Assembly: GCF_019430945.1 (NCBI RefSeq)
Contig: NZ_JAHYCB010000014.1
Span: 62,001 to 126,000 of the forward strand
Reading direction: 5' to 3'
From: Neorhizobium populisoli
Lineage (GTDB): Bacteria > Pseudomonadota > Alphaproteobacteria > Rhizobiales > Rhizobiaceae
Length of the DNA: 64,000 nucleotides
Shown: positions 1 to 10,700 of the stretch, one piece after another
Layout: each line of letters begins with the position of its first letter
How positions within the stretch are numbered: the stretch's first letter is position 1
Program-made: the position numbers and the translations under genes
Notes under the pieces: model-generated
Database searches by the model: none
What the model was told of the DNA's origin: nothing
What the model saw: only the letters and a program-made list of their open reading frames with translations

Positions 1-2
1 TC

Positions 3-353
3 ATGACCGGCGGCGCCTATCTGTGGATCGATTTCGCCAAGATCGCCGCGCTGACCGTCGAGCCGATCGCCCGCCCCCGTGACCTCGCCTTCCGACGTGC
101 CGAACTGTCGCTGATCGACGGGGCGATCGCCCATGTTCTTCTGCCGGCGATCTATCATGGCACCGGCACCACGGGCGAGGCCGTCCTGAAGCTCGGCCGC
201 GAGACGGACTGGGTCGACGAGCCGACCGGCATCACCACCGGCCGTGGCCAGCGTTGTTTCCTCGCCGGCGACGAGCTCGTTTCCTTCCACGATACGGAAA
301 ATCTCGAAACCGTCGCGGCAGCGGCAAGAAGCAGACAGGTCGCCCATGGCTGA
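3..353 (+). CDS. tagJ: T6SS accessory protein TagJ/ImpE (3' part only)
   Basis: The reading frame is open to the window edge, so only about the last 115 residues of a protein normally near 270 residues are present. The C-terminal pattern (a segment LKLGRETDWVDEPTG followed by a GQR-x-FLAGDELV stretch) fits the ImpE/SciE family. TagJ is an accessory factor that in other systems contacts the sheath protein TssB and the ClpV recycling machinery. The stop lies inside the first codons of tssE (8-nt overlap), which supports one operon. The true start is outside the window. The family call rests on the visible C-terminus plus position in the imp order. Confidence 0.82.
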   Translation: MTGGAYLWIDFAKIAALTVEPIARPRDLAFRRAELSLIDGAIAHVLLPAIYHGTGTTGEAVLKLGRETDWVDEPTGITTGRGQRCFLAGDELVSFHDTENLETVAAAARSRQVAHG

Positions 354-855
354 TCCGCTCGAACGGTACCGCCCGCGCGACCGCATTCTTGCCCGTTCGA
401 TCCTTGATCGATTGGTCGACGAAGCGCCCGATCGTGCCTTCGATCCGCCGGTGAGCGTCGTCGATCAGGTCCGCGATATGCGAGAATCGATCCGCCGCGA
501 TCTCGAAGCCCTGCTGAATACCCGCCGCTGCCCGGAAGCGCCGCCCGCCATCCTGTCCGAACTCAAGGATGCGCTGGTAAGCTACGGCGTCGACGGCATG
601 GTCTCGGCCAATCTCGTCACGGATGAAGCCAAGCTCGAGCTTGCCCGGATGATCGAGCGGCGCATCTCAATGTTCGAGACCCGCCTCTCCGATATCCGCG
701 TCACCATTCTCAAAAGCCGGACGATGACCGAGCGGGCGTTGCGCATGCGCATCCAGGCGACTTTCCGTCTGCACGAGGGCATGCCGCCGATCAGCTTCGA
801 ATCGACGATCGACCCCTCCACCCAGCGTTTCCTCGTGGAGGCGGCGAATGGCTGA
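346..855 (+). CDS. tssE: T6SS baseplate subunit TssE (gp25-like)
   Basis: 169 residues beginning MADPLERYRP, the normal size for TssE. It resembles phage gp25, the baseplate piece that helps nucleate the contractile sheath, and works with TssF, TssG and TssK on the cytoplasmic side of the inner membrane. A longer in-frame start at 244 would lie wholly inside tagJ and add 34 low-complexity residues, so the ATG at 346 is chosen. It overlaps tagJ by 8 nt and tssF by 8 nt, which suggests coupled translation. Confidence 0.9.
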   Translation: MADPLERYRPRDRILARSILDRLVDEAPDRAFDPPVSVVDQVRDMRESIRRDLEALLNTRRCPEAPPAILSELKDALVSYGVDGMVSANLVTDEAKLELARMIERRISMFETRLSDIRVTILKSRTMTERALRMRIQATFRLHEGMPPISFESTIDPSTQRFLVEAANG

Positions 856-2629
856 AGGCTTTCTCAACCGCTACAATGACGAACTTCTGGCGCTGCGCCG
901 CCGGGCGGCGCGTTTTGCGGACGCCTTCCCGAAGATCGCCGGCCGTCTCAGGATGACCGGCGATGTCGCTGACGACCCGCATGTCGAACGGCTGATCCAG
1001 AGTTTCGCCTATTCTGCCGCCCGTGTGCGCCAGAAGCTGGACGACGAATTCCCGGAGCTGACGGACGGACTGCTCGAAACGCTTTATCCGCATTATCTGG
1101 CGCCGCTGCCGTCCATGAGCATCGTCCGCTTCAAGCCCACCGATACGTTGGCATCGGTGCAGACCGTCCCGCGCCACACCGAAATCCTGGCCGAACCGAT
1201 CGGCGGCGAAGCCTGCCGTTTTCGTACGACGCAGGACGTGGAGATGGCGCCGATCGAGATTACCGCCGCCGTCTTGTCCGGCCAGCCGGTCAACGCGCCG
1301 CTTTCTCCCTATAACGGGATTGCCGGCTGCCTGCGCCTGTCGATCCGCTCGCTCGATCCACGCAAACCGTTCGGCGAACTCGGCGTCAGCCGATTGCGCC
1401 TGCATATTCCCTCGCCCTGGCAGCAGGCCGTGGCGATCCATGAACTGCTCGCCAACCACACGCTCGGCATTGCACTTGCCCAACATGCCGACGACCGCGA
1501 GCCGGTTTTCCTGTCAAAACGCAATCTGAAGACGGTTGGCTTCGAGCCGGAACAGGCCATGCTGCCCTATCCGGCCCCAAGCTTCATCGGCTACCGGCTG
1601 CTGACAGAATTTTTCGCCCTGCCGCAGAAATTCCTGTTCCTCGATATCGAGGGTCTGGACGCCTGGAAGGGCGAAACGCTGGAAATCTTCATCTATCTGG
1701 ACGAAACGGACGCAAAGCTGGAGCGAGCCGTCTCGGTCCGCGATTTCACGCTCAACTCAGCCCCCGTCGTCAATCTCTTCCGCCAGACCTGCGAGCCGAT
1801 CTCGGTCGATGGTACTCGCACCGAATACCGCCTCCTGCCGGATGCCCGCCGGCAGCGGACGCGGGAAATCTATTCGGTCGACCGGGTGATCCTCACCGGC
1901 TCGCGCGGCCAGGAGGAATTCTGCCAGCCGTTCTTCGGCCGCTCGCAGCGAGCCGGCAACAGCGCTTCCTACTGGCAGACCTATCGTCGCTTCGATGAGG
2001 ATGACGGCACCAGCGACACCGAGATCGCCTTCGTCGATCGCAACCGCCGCGTCGCTGGCCCGATGGATGCGGTGGCGAGCGTCGATACGCTCTGCCTCAA
2101 CCGCGACCTGCCGGAACAGCTCCCTTTCGGCGGCGGCCATCCTTTTCTGCAGCTGGCTTCCGGCCATGAGGCGGTGGCCGGCGTCGAGGCGCTGATCCCG
2201 CCGACGCCGTCCGTCCGCATGAACGACCAGGAAGGCCGGAACTGGCGGCTGGTCTCGCATCTGCTGCTCAACCACCTTTCCCTGTTCGACAATGAGGGAG
2301 CGGCGCTGAAGGACATCCTGTCGCTTTACGCTTTCCGCGACAGCCCGGAAACCAAGCAGCTCGTCGATGCGCTGATCCGCATCAAGGCCGAGAATTCGAC
2401 GGCCCGGCTCGGCAGCGGCGGCATGGTGCCCGGCACGGAGGTCTCGCTGGAATTCGATCCTGCCGCCATCGACCGGCCATCTGCCTATCTGTTCGGCGCC
2501 GTGCTCGACCGCTTCTTCAGCCTCTACACCTCGGTCAACAGTTTCACCCGGCTGACCGTGTCGATGAAGGGGCAATCGAAACCCATCGCCACCTGGCCGG
2601 CCCGCGCCGCCGAACGACCCCTGCTCTGA
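848..2629 (+). CDS. tssF: T6SS baseplate subunit TssF (ImpG/VasA)
   Basis: 593 residues, the usual TssF length, with the family-typical N-terminus (FLNRYNDELLALRRRAARFA) and a conserved early block where rows of Pro and Leu surround TLYPHYLAPLPSM near residue 80. TssF makes the wedge of the baseplate, two copies per TssG. The start overlaps the tssE stop by 8 nt. A clean full-length frame is seen with no disruption. The next gene follows after 18 nt. Confidence 0.95.
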   Translation: MAEGFLNRYNDELLALRRRAARFADAFPKIAGRLRMTGDVADDPHVERLIQSFAYSAARVRQKLDDEFPELTDGLLETLYPHYLAPLPSMSIVRFKPTDTLASVQTVPRHTEILAEPIGGEACRFRTTQDVEMAPIEITAAVLSGQPVNAPLSPYNGIAGCLRLSIRSLDPRKPFGELGVSRLRLHIPSPWQQAVAIHELLANHTLGIALAQHADDREPVFLSKRNLKTVGFEPEQAMLPYPAPSFIGYRLLTEFFALPQKFLFLDIEGLDAWKGETLEIFIYLDETDAKLERAVSVRDFTLNSAPVVNLFRQTCEPISVDGTRTEYRLLPDARRQRTREIYSVDRVILTGSRGQEEFCQPFFGRSQRAGNSASYWQTYRRFDEDDGTSDTEIAFVDRNRRVAGPMDAVASVDTLCLNRDLPEQLPFGGGHPFLQLASGHEAVAGVEALIPPTPSVRMNDQEGRNWRLVSHLLLNHLSLFDNEGAALKDILSLYAFRDSPETKQLVDALIRIKAENSTARLGSGGMVPGTEVSLEFDPAAIDRPSAYLFGAVLDRFFSLYTSVNSFTRLTVSMKGQSKPIATWPARAAERPLL

Positions 2630-2647
2630 GAGGAACGCGAACGGACC

Positions 2648-3700
2648 ATGGACCTGACGACGCTCAAACCCGAAACCTCGACCGGCACGGCAAGCAACCC
2701 GCTTGCGGACCTGCTCGAACGCGATCCCGGTCGCTTCGAGCCGGTGACGGCGTTTCGCGTGGCGCAGGCAGCCGTCGCGGAAGATCAGGGTATCGAGCTG
2801 GACGTCGCATCCCATACCGGCGTCTCTCCCGCGCCGCTCGCCATCAGCGGTTTCAGGCGCAAGGGCCTGCGGGCATCAGTCAAAAGCGCATTTGCCGGGT
2901 TGATCGGCCCGCTCGGCTCGATGCCGACAGCCTATAATGAAATTATCCTGCGCGAGGAGCGCAACAGGTCGAAAGCGCTGGCAAGCTTCTTCGACCTGTT
3001 CAGCGCCCGCATGGCCGAGCTTTTTGCGGATGCCTGCGAGAAATACCGCATCGCCCGCCGGCTGCGCTGGGGCGCCAACCGCCGGGACAATGCCTTTATC
3101 ACCACGCTTCTGGCACTGGCCGGCTTCGGCACCAAGCGCCTGACGGAGCGAAGCGGCGTCAACGAAGACCTGATCCTGCGCTTCTCCGGCTTTTTCGCAG
3201 CCCGCAACCGCAATCCCGCCAATCTGCGGGCCATGCTGGAAGAGTTCACCGGCCTGCCGGTCGAGATCGAGCTGTTCCGCGGCCGCTGGCTGACGATCCC
3301 GGTTGAGGAGCGCAGCCGCATGGGACATGCGCAAGGCGTGCAGCTCGGCGTCAACGCCACGGCGGGTGCCGCGATCCGCGATTTCAGCGGCGGTTTCCGG
3401 GTGGTAGTCGGCCCGCTCAGTTATGCCGAATATCTGTCGCTCGCACCCGGTGGCCGCAACATCACGGAGGTGTTTGCCCTGGCACGTCTTTATGTCGGCG
3501 CGGCACTGGATTTCGATATCCAGGTCATTCTCCGCAAGGAGGATATTCCCTTTTGCCAGCTCGGCACCAATTCCGCAGATATGCCGCGCCTCGGCTGGAA
3601 CAGTTGGGCACGCGTGGCACCGGCAGCAAAGGACAGCGGCGACGCGGTGATCGTCGAACGCCTGTCGACGGCAAGGGAAGGAGGCGGACATGCGGCTTGA
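2648..3700 (+). CDS. tssG: T6SS baseplate subunit TssG (ImpH/VasB)
   Basis: 350 residues, typical for TssG. Family features visible are a DLLERDPGRFEPVTAFRV N-terminus, a GFRRKGLRASVKSAFAGL-type block (normally introducing the conserved Gly/Pro-Leu stretch) and a C-terminal LGWNSW. TssG is the central part of the TssF2G wedge that binds TssK. It sits 18 nt after tssF, with GAGAGGAACG as a ribosome-binding region, and overlaps the fha start by 11 nt. Confidence 0.94.
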   Translation: MDLTTLKPETSTGTASNPLADLLERDPGRFEPVTAFRVAQAAVAEDQGIELDVASHTGVSPAPLAISGFRRKGLRASVKSAFAGLIGPLGSMPTAYNEIILREERNRSKALASFFDLFSARMAELFADACEKYRIARRLRWGANRRDNAFITTLLALAGFGTKRLTERSGVNEDLILRFSGFFAARNRNPANLRAMLEEFTGLPVEIELFRGRWLTIPVEERSRMGHAQGVQLGVNATAGAAIRDFSGGFRVVVGPLSYAEYLSLAPGGRNITEVFALARLYVGAALDFDIQVILRKEDIPFCQLGTNSADMPRLGWNSWARVAPAAKDSGDAVIVERLSTAREGGGHAA

Positions 3701-4889
3701 ACTGAAGCAGATCGCCAATGGCGGCGCCCCGCCACCGATCCGTTCCAGCTGGACCCTCGAACGCGGCCGTCGCACGCTTGGCCGCGCCGCGGATTGCGAC
3801 TGGCAGGTGCCGGCAGACCAGCGTTCGGTCTCGAAACTGCACTGCACGATCGAGCGGGACCGCGAAGGTTTTCTCTTGCGTGACCAGAGCGCCAACGGAT
3901 CGACGGTGAACGGCGTTATCGTGCATGAGGGCGAAGTCACCCGCCTCTCCGATCGTGCGCGGCTGGAAATCGGCGAAATGGCTTTCTCCGTCCACATTTC
4001 CGGCGAGAAGGATCACGATGTCGAAGATCCGGATGCGAAACTTGCCTTGAGCGACGAACCGCTGACCATCTCCGCCATCCTCGCCGATATCGCGCCGGGC
4101 GGACGCACCGCGACAGGCATTCTCGGAGAACGCGTTGCGGAAGACTGGTCCATTCCGGTCCCGCAGAAGAAGAACGGTGCCGCCTCTTCCCGCAATGTGG
4201 AGATCGGCTGGAGCGGCCCGCCGGAAATCAGCACAGCCTCGAAGATATTGCCGGACGACTGGAATTCCGACGGTAGCTCCGACTTTGGCAGCCATCTCGA
4301 ACATGGTGCTGCTCCGCATGTTTCCGCCCCCGCCATGCGCGTCCGGCCGGTCGAAATGCTCGAAACCGTCAATGACAACAGTCCGCCGGAAGACCCTTTG
4401 CTCGATGCTTTTCCGCGCCTGTCGATCGGCAAGTCGGGCGAATTGGCGCAGAAGCTGGAGCCGCTGCTCGGCCGGCTCGAAGAATCCCTTGCGGATGCTT
4501 TCGCCGTCTTCGAAATCGAACAGCCACAGCCCGCCGTCGCATCCGACATTTTCGGCAGCGACGCGGAAGACGCGCTCGTTTTCCGCGTCGAAATTCTGCT
4601 CGGCCGGCAGATGAAGTTCAACGCCGCTCTCGAAGGACTGCTCCGCGAAGCCGGCCGGATGGAGCCGCGTATTCTGGAATCGCATGTCGATGCCGGTTCG
4701 CGCGGAATGCGCCTCGCGCCTCCATGGGGCCGCAACCGGGATTATTGGCAGGCCTACAAGGCACAGTTTGAAAAACACGGCAGCACGTTGTCGATCCGCG
4801 AGTTTTTCCGCGACGCGATGATGCGCGCGATGGATGCCCCGGAAGGCAAATCCATGCCGATACAAGGAGACGGCAGAGATGAGGAATGA
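3690..4889 (+). CDS. fha: T6SS FHA-domain protein Fha/TagH (ImpI)
   Basis: 399 residues. An N-terminal FHA domain (about residues 20-95) keeps the phosphothreonine-binding signature: GR at 31-32, S48 and H51 in SKLH, and N69/N74 in SANGSTVNG. The C-terminal third (about 255-385) matches the TagH-type extension found in T6SS FHA proteins. In Agrobacterium tumefaciens, Fha reads the phosphothreonine that PpkA places on TssL and so licenses secretion. Here fha is in the same operon as tssL, ppkA and tagF-pppA, consistent with the same switch. The middle (100-250) is poorly conserved linker. Confidence 0.93.
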   Translation: MRLELKQIANGGAPPPIRSSWTLERGRRTLGRAADCDWQVPADQRSVSKLHCTIERDREGFLLRDQSANGSTVNGVIVHEGEVTRLSDRARLEIGEMAFSVHISGEKDHDVEDPDAKLALSDEPLTISAILADIAPGGRTATGILGERVAEDWSIPVPQKKNGAASSRNVEIGWSGPPEISTASKILPDDWNSDGSSDFGSHLEHGAAPHVSAPAMRVRPVEMLETVNDNSPPEDPLLDAFPRLSIGKSGELAQKLEPLLGRLEESLADAFAVFEIEQPQPAVASDIFGSDAEDALVFRVEILLGRQMKFNAALEGLLREAGRMEPRILESHVDAGSRGMRLAPPWGRNRDYWQAYKAQFEKHGSTLSIREFFRDAMMRAMDAPEGKSMPIQGDGRDEE

Positions 4890-6219
4890 GAACCGGGTGG
4901 CCTGGAGCGAGGGCATGTTCCTTCGCGTGCAGCACTTCCAGCAAGCGGACCGCTGGACGGAACGGCTGGTTCGCACCACGACCCGCGGACTGACTCCTTA
5001 TCCCTGGGGCGTCTCCGAAATCGGCATCGACCGCAGCGCGCTGGCGATCGGTCAGTTCGCGCTCTCCAACCTGCGCGGCATCATGCCGGATGGCACGCCT
5101 TTCGAGGCACCGATCGACGCCGACCTGCCGCCACCGCTCGATCTCGACGAAAACACCAAGAATGCCGTCGTCTATCTGGCGCTTCCGGCCCGCCAGCCCG
5201 GAAAGGCCGATGTGGCGCTGAATGGCGGCGCCAAGCTCAACAGCGTCCGCCTCGTCGCCTCGCATTACGAAGCGCCGGACGCCAATGTCGAGACCGATTT
5301 CATGGCGCCGATCGATGTCGGCCGCCTCAGCATGCGTTACCTCAAGACCGGTGACGAACTGGCCGGCTACGAACTGATCGGGCTCGCGCGCATCATCGAG
5401 GTGCGCTCCGACCGCGCCGTCATCCTCGATCCGGAATTCATCGCACCGAGCCTCAACTGTGCGGCCGAAGCCCGTCTGACCGAGCTGATGACCGAACTTC
5501 TCGGCATCGTCCGCCACCGCGCCGAAGCGATCGCCGAGCGGATCGGTGACCCGACCATTCGCGGCACGGCCGAAGTCGGCGACTATTTCCTGCTGCAGAT
5601 CTTGAACCGTGCCGATCCGATGCTGAAGCATATTGCCGCCAACGCGACGCGCATGCACCCGATCGAGTTCTACGAGACCTGCATCCAGCTTGCCGGCGAG
5701 CTTGCGACCTTCACCACCGAACGAAAACGGGCGACCGATTTCCCGCCCTATCGCCACGACGACCTGAAGGCGACTTTCGCTGCCGTCTACGACGACCTGC
5801 GCGCCTCTCTGTCCGCCGTGCTGGAGCAGTCCGCTGTCGCGATCGAGCTTGCCGAGCGCCGCCATGGCGTCCGGGTCGGCACGATCAACGATCGCTCGCT
5901 GCTCAAGGATGCCGGCTTCGTGCTGGCGGTGCGGGCGGAAATGTCGGCCGAAGACGTCCGCCGCAAGCTGCCTGCCCAGATCAAGGTCGGCCCAGTGGAA
6001 CGCATCGCCGAACTCGTCAACGTGGCATTGCCGGGCATTCCCGTCAGGCCGCTGCCGGTTCTGCCGCGCCAGCTGCCTTACCGCTCCGGCACGATCTATT
6101 TCGAACTCGACACCAAAAACCCTCTCTGGAAGCAACTCGACACATCGGGCGCCATCGCACTGCATCTCGCCGGCGAATTCCCGGGTATCGAACTGGAACT
6201 GTGGGCCCTTAGAGAATGA
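4879..6219 (+). CDS. tssK: T6SS baseplate-membrane adaptor TssK (ImpJ/VasE)
   Basis: 446 residues from the ATG at 4879, preceded by AAGGAGACGGCAG. An in-frame upstream ATG (4834) would add 15 residues with no ribosome site. The N-terminus NRVAWSEGMFLRVQHFQQ is the hallmark of TssK, which joins the TssEFG baseplate to the TssL/TssM membrane complex. It overlaps the fha stop by 11 nt and tssL by 4 nt (ATGA). Confidence 0.95.
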   Translation: MRNENRVAWSEGMFLRVQHFQQADRWTERLVRTTTRGLTPYPWGVSEIGIDRSALAIGQFALSNLRGIMPDGTPFEAPIDADLPPPLDLDENTKNAVVYLALPARQPGKADVALNGGAKLNSVRLVASHYEAPDANVETDFMAPIDVGRLSMRYLKTGDELAGYELIGLARIIEVRSDRAVILDPEFIAPSLNCAAEARLTELMTELLGIVRHRAEAIAERIGDPTIRGTAEVGDYFLLQILNRADPMLKHIAANATRMHPIEFYETCIQLAGELATFTTERKRATDFPPYRHDDLKATFAAVYDDLRASLSAVLEQSAVAIELAERRHGVRVGTINDRSLLKDAGFVLAVRAEMSAEDVRRKLPAQIKVGPVERIAELVNVALPGIPVRPLPVLPRQLPYRSGTIYFELDTKNPLWKQLDTSGAIALHLAGEFPGIELELWALRE

Positions 6220-7763
6220 AGAACGAACCCGCATCCGCATGGAACAGCCAGCCGACCATCGTCGAGGTGACCGAGGACGGCGTCAAGAAACAGCAATCGG
6301 CCCGCAAGATGGCCGAGATGCTCGACGATGTCCTGGAGTTTCCGGAAAGCGCTCCGGACAAGAACGCCCAGCCGCAATCTGTCAATAAAGGCGGCTGGTC
6401 GGTCGAAACGCTGGTCAAGAATTTCCGCTTCGGCGGCGATGAGGTGCCGACGCTGGTGCGTTCGGCCGCTCCGCTCCTCAATCTCGCCCATGCGCTGAGA
6501 ACGACCGACGAGCAACCGGATATCGACCAGCTCCGCAAGGTTGCGGTCGAGGCGGTCGGCCGCTACGAGCGCGATCTCGCCAGCGCCCGCATCAGCCCCG
6601 ACCGTGCCCGCGCTGCCCATTATGTCGTCTGCGCCACCGTCGACGACGTGGTGTTGAGCAAGCCCTGGGGCGTGCGTGCCGGCTGGGCGCGTTCCGGCCT
6701 GGTCTCGACCTTCCATATGGATGTCACCGGCGGCGATCGCGTTTTCGACCTGCTCGACCATTTCCATCAGAGCCCCGGCGCCAACAAGGACCTGCTGCTC
6801 CTCATCTATCTATCCCTCTCGCTCGCCTTCGAGGGCCGCACCCGCGTTTCACCGCGCGGCAATCTCGAACTCGGCCGCATTCGCGACAGTCTCTACAAGA
6901 CGCTGCTCGGCCAATATGGCGTGTTCGAACGGGAACTCTCACCGCATTGGAAGGGCGTTTCCGCCCGCCACAAGCCACTGCGGACCGCAGTTGCGCTCTG
7001 GACACTGCTTTCCATCCTGGCATTGATTTTCGCGCTCGGTTATCTGTTTTTCACGCTCTCGCTGAATGGCGCATCCGACAACACCTTCCAGCGCCTTGCC
7101 AATCTGTCGCCGCGCGAAACGCCGAGCGTGCTGATCAAGGTCCCGGAGGCGCCGGTCGAACCCAAACCACCGGTCGTGGAAGTAAAACCCACGCCTCCGG
7201 TCGAGCCGCCACCGAAACAGGCCCCGCCTCCGAGCCGTCTCGACAACCTTCTCGCCTTCCTCCAGCCGGAGGTGGAAAAGAAGCTGGTGACGCTGTCGGA
7301 TTCCAACGGCCGGCTTCTGGTGCGGATCAACAATTCCGGCCTGTTCGACACCGGCAGCGCCGAAGTCAGCGACAAGTTCCACGACCTGATCCAGAGGATC
7401 GGCGGGGCGCTGGCGGCGGAAAAATTCCGGGCCGTCGTGGTCGGTTATACCGACAACGTGCCGATCCGTACCATCCAGTTCCCTTCGAACTGGCACTTGT
7501 CGGAGGCCCGCGCCAAGGCCGTCGGCGACATTCTCGCCTCTTATGCCGGTCCTGACGCCATCCTGACCGAAGGCCGCGCCGACAGCGATCCGATCGCCGA
7601 CAATGCCAAGCCTGAAGGCCGCGAGATGAACCGTCGCACGGAAATACTGGTCCTGACCGATCCTTCGGAACGGCTGACCGACGCAGGCCTCAAGGCCCCG
7701 CCGGTGCAGGCTGCAAGGCCGGATGATCAAACTGCGCCTGCTGCAGGAGGAGCTGCACGATGA
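6216..7763 (+). CDS. tssL: T6SS membrane protein TssL with OmpA/MotB domain (ImpK)
   Basis: 515 residues: a DotU/IcmH cytoplasmic domain (about 65-245), one transmembrane segment (257-282), a proline-rich linker (310-340) and a C-terminal OmpA-like peptidoglycan-binding domain (about 370-495, with the NxxxSxxRA helix read as NWHLSEARAKAV). This is an 'evolved' TssL that can hold the cell wall itself. Thr14 lies in PTIVEV; in A. tumefaciens TssL, Thr14 is the residue reported to be phosphorylated by PpkA and read by Fha. The same position being Thr here is seen directly; its use is inferred. ATGA overlaps occur at both ends. Confidence 0.95.
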   Translation: MKNEPASAWNSQPTIVEVTEDGVKKQQSARKMAEMLDDVLEFPESAPDKNAQPQSVNKGGWSVETLVKNFRFGGDEVPTLVRSAAPLLNLAHALRTTDEQPDIDQLRKVAVEAVGRYERDLASARISPDRARAAHYVVCATVDDVVLSKPWGVRAGWARSGLVSTFHMDVTGGDRVFDLLDHFHQSPGANKDLLLLIYLSLSLAFEGRTRVSPRGNLELGRIRDSLYKTLLGQYGVFERELSPHWKGVSARHKPLRTAVALWTLLSILALIFALGYLFFTLSLNGASDNTFQRLANLSPRETPSVLIKVPEAPVEPKPPVVEVKPTPPVEPPPKQAPPPSRLDNLLAFLQPEVEKKLVTLSDSNGRLLVRINNSGLFDTGSAEVSDKFHDLIQRIGGALAAEKFRAVVVGYTDNVPIRTIQFPSNWHLSEARAKAVGDILASYAGPDAILTEGRADSDPIADNAKPEGREMNRRTEILVLTDPSERLTDAGLKAPPVQAARPDDQTAPAAGGAAR

Positions 7764-10700
7764 ACCCGTTAAGCTTCTTCTATACAATGCGCTCCTATGT
7801 GGAGGCCTATGCGGGCCTCCTCGGACGGCGCTTTATCTCGATCATCTGGGTGGCGGCGGTCTGCATCGTCATCTGGTTCTACGGTTACCTCGCCGCCTAT
7901 GGCAATTTCAAACCGCTGGCGAGCACCAACAACCGGCTGATCCTGATCGGCATCATCATCGCCATCTGGATCGGTTATCTCGTCGTCACCACCATCCGCG
8001 ATCGCCGCCGCGACAAACAACTCGTCGAAGGCATCGAGCGGGATGCGGCAAGCGAAGCCGCCGCCAGCCAACAGGCGGAAGTCGGCGAGATCCACAGCCG
8101 CCTCAAGGAGGCATTGCAGCTTCTGCGCCGCATCACCCGCAGGCGGTTCGGTTATATCTACGAACTTCCCTGGTACGTGATCTTCGGCGCCCCAGGCTCC
8201 GGCAAGACCACGGCGCTCAGCAATTCCGGCCTGAAATTCCCGCTCGGCGACGCGATGGGCAGCAATTCGGTGCAGGGCATCGGCGGCACGCGCAACTGCA
8301 ATTGGTGGTTCACCGACGAAGCGATCCTGATCGACACCGCCGGCCGCTACACCACCCAGGACGACCTGAACGGCACTGCCAAGGCGGGCTGGGAAGGGTT
8401 TCTCGGGCTCCTCAGGAAATACCGCCGCTCGCAGCCGATCAACGGCGCGCTTTTGACGCTTTCGATCGGTGATCTGCTGACCCGCGATACCGAGGCACAG
8501 CGCGAAGAAATCCGCGCCATCCGCCAGCGGCTTGGCGAACTCGACGAACACCTTCAAGCCCGCGTGCCGGTCTATCTCGTGTTGACCAAGGCCGATCTTC
8601 TGACCGGTTTCGTCGAATTCTTCGATGGCTTCAACAAGAGTGACCGTGAACAGGTCTGGGGCACGACATTCGGCCTCGAGGAAAGCTACAAGGCAGCCGA
8701 TCTGCCGGATCGTTTCCTTCAGGAGTTTGCCCTTCTGCAGGAACGCGTCGGCGCCATGCTGATCGAACGGCTACAGCAGGAGCCGAACCCGGAACTGCGT
8801 GGCCGCATCTTCCGCTTTCCCGCCGAACTCGGTTCGTTGAAGGAGCGACTGCACGACGTGATGGTCGAGCTTTGCTCCGGATCGAAACTTATCGAACCAC
8901 CCATGCTGCGCGGCATTTATTTCGCTTCCAGCACACAGGCCGATGAGACCGTATCGGCAGCCGCTTCCCGCCCCCGCCGCAGTTATTTCCTCTCCCGCCT
9001 GTTCAAGGATGTGATCTTCGACGAGGCCTCGCTCGTCGCCCGCGACAAGCGCCTTTCCCGCCGCCAGGTCTATTTCCGTCGCGCGGCCTATGCGGCGGCG
9101 ACCATTGCGCTTGCCGTGGTCCTCACCAGCTGGACCGCCACCTATTTCCAGAATGCTGCTGCGATTGCCAGCGCCGAACGGCGGATCGACGCCTATGAGC
9201 AACTCGCGCGCGGCGTGCCGGTGCGCGATGTCAACGACGCGGATTTCCTGCGGGTTCTGCCGGCGCTCGACAATCTCGCCGCCGTCACCACGGATTTCTC
9301 GAAAACCCGCGTCTGGCCTGTCAGTTTCGGACTGGACCAGGAAGACAAGGTCGCCGGCCGCCAGCGGGATGCCTATCAGCGGGCACTCAATGCGCTGCTC
9401 CTGCCGCGCATGCTGGTTCAGTTGCAAAAGGACATGACCGCCACGACGGATGTGACCGCCACATTCGACGCCCTGAAACTCTACGGCATGCTGGGCGGCC
9501 TCGGCCCGATGGACGCGGATTTCGTTTCGCTTGAAGCGGAAGACATGTTCACCAGGCTTTACCCCGGCGAAGGCCGGTCCGCCGCCCGCAATGCCCTGAT
9601 TATCCATGCCAATGCCATGGCAAAGGGAGCTCTGCCGCCGATCGAACTCGACAGCGCTCTGATCGCCAAGGCACGCGAGACGATCCGTCCGCAAGGCATT
9701 GCCGACCGCGCCTATCGGATGCTCGCCAATTACCGCTCCTCCCGTATGCTGCCCGCCTGGACGCCTGCCGCGGCCCTCGGTCCGCTTGGAGAGAAGGCTT
9801 TCGAACGCACCTCCAAGACCGCGCTGAACGAAGGCATTCCGGGTCTTTATTCGAGCATCGGTTATCGTCAGGTCGTGCTTCCCCGCGTCACCGATGCAGC
9901 CCGCACAGCCGTCGAAGAGGAGTGGGTGCGCGGTCAGGCAAATCCGGCCGGGGTGACGATCGACACGATCGCCCAGGCAGCACTGCAGCTCTATTTCGAC
10001 AATTTCGAACAGCGCTGGACGAACGTGCTGGCCGATCTGAAAATCAAGCCATCCCAGACCATCGCCAATGCGGCCGAAACCACCCGCATCCTGGCCAGCG
10101 AACCAAACCCGGTCGAAGGTCTGGCAAGGTCGATCGTGACCTCCACCGATCTTCGCCGCTCCGGCGCCGAGGTCGCATCCGCCGCCGGCGACAGTCTGCC
10201 GGCTTCGACAACGGCACTTGCCGGCGTTACCAATGCACCGGATCTTTTCGCCAGCCTTCGCGAGGCACTTGAAGCGCCGCAATCCGGCCAGTTGCCGATG
10301 ACGCAATCGCAGGACGCGCCGAAATCGAAAATCGCCCAGCTGAAACCGGTGCTGCAGAAGGTGCAGGAACAGCTTTCCCGCGCGACAACCTCTTCGGCAG
10401 AGGTCGCCAAGGTCTTCGATGTCGACAGCCAGCTGACTACCGCCAACCAGGATCTCCTGCAGCAGGCACGCCAGCTGCCACCTCCCATCGATACCTGGAT
10501 GGCCGGCGTTGCGGCCGATGTCGGTTCGCTCGCTGTCAAATCCGCTCGCTCGCGCATCAGCGATGCATGGACAGCGGAGGGTGCAAACTTCTGCTCCAAC
10601 GTCGTCAGCGGTCGTTATCCCTTCGACCGGGAATCGCCGCGCGATGTGGCGATGAGCGATTTCATCCGGTTGTTCGGCCCCAAGGGCCTGTTCAAAACCT

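Noticed and set aside
2876..3997. Minus-strand frame of 373 codons across tssG and fha
   Set aside because: It crosses a gene junction, has atypical composition and opposes two recognised T6SS genes.
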